Made by a program: the position numbers and the translations under genes. The notes beneath the pieces were generated by a model. That model saw only the letters and a program-made list of their open reading frames with translations, was not told the origin of the DNA and made no database searches. This document shows, piece after piece, positions 5,121 through 5,143 of a DNA stretch of 5,143 nt. This DNA is from Candidatus Atribacteria bacterium (GTDB lineage Bacteria; Atribacterota; Atribacteria; Atribacterales; Caldatribacteriaceae): assembly GCA_029982105.1 (NCBI GenBank), contig JARRCQ010000138.1, positions 1-5,143 on the forward strand, given 5' to 3'. How positions within the stretch are numbered: the stretch's first letter is position 1; the number at the start of each line of letters is the position of its first letter.

Positions 5121-5143
5121 GGCCAGAGGCCAAAATAATGGTA
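5119..5143 (+). CDS. 5' end of a gene running off the window
   Basis: ATG at 5119 follows a full-consensus AAAGGAGG (5101-5108) with a slightly long 10-base spacer and reads MARGQNNG to the window edge. Too little is visible for a family call. A competing frame from ATG at 5066 (MVVRIPGWKIKEKEALPPWP and on) is also open to the edge but has only a weak, too-close AAGAAG upstream. I prefer 5119 because of the ribosome-binding site. Confidence 0.4.

Overview
The window comes from an AT-rich bacterium that uses Shine-Dalgarno signals (AAGGAG, AAAGGAGG) and sigma-70-type promoters with extended -10 elements. A Firmicutes-like or deep-branching anaerobic lineage would fit, but the sequence does not fix the taxon. 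All recognisable protein genes are on the + strand, and all three full-length ones stop with TAA.

Layout. Bases 2-208 are the 3' end of a gene that enters from the left; its function is not recognised. Bases 209-689 form a long gene-free leader. It holds a weak promoter, a dyad, a possible 14-codon leader peptide, three degenerate ~86-bp repeat units and two terminator-like hairpins. Next come two multidrug-type exporters 35 bp apart: a MATE antiporter (690-2105) interrupted by a single in-frame TAG at codon 273, and an intact 14-helix-class MFS exporter (2141-3577). A short-chain dehydrogenase/reductase (SDR, 3741-4532) follows with its own strong promoter. Its catalytic Tyr-x-x-x-Lys is replaced by Ser-x-x-x-Arg. 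A 20-bp sequence (19/20 identical) lies just upstream of both the MATE and the SDR genes.

The right end is the most interesting part. On the - strand at about 4976-4813 there is a strong candidate for a structured non-coding RNA gene. It has a near-consensus promoter (TTGACG, 17 bp, TATATT, with extended -10). The predicted first transcribed base is the first base of a perfect 12-bp closing stem, several internal stems follow, and the closing stem ends in a U-rich tract. I cannot assign it to a known RNA class. Divergent from it, a + strand gene starts at the window edge (5119). Its spacer and start codon lie in a perfect 12-bp hairpin, with the Shine-Dalgarno in the loop.

Together the left and centre look like an efflux module with an elaborate leader, followed by an oxidoreductase that may share a regulator. 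The right end looks like a small-RNA gene and a divergently transcribed, hairpin-controlled gene. All functional links between genes are inferred from position.
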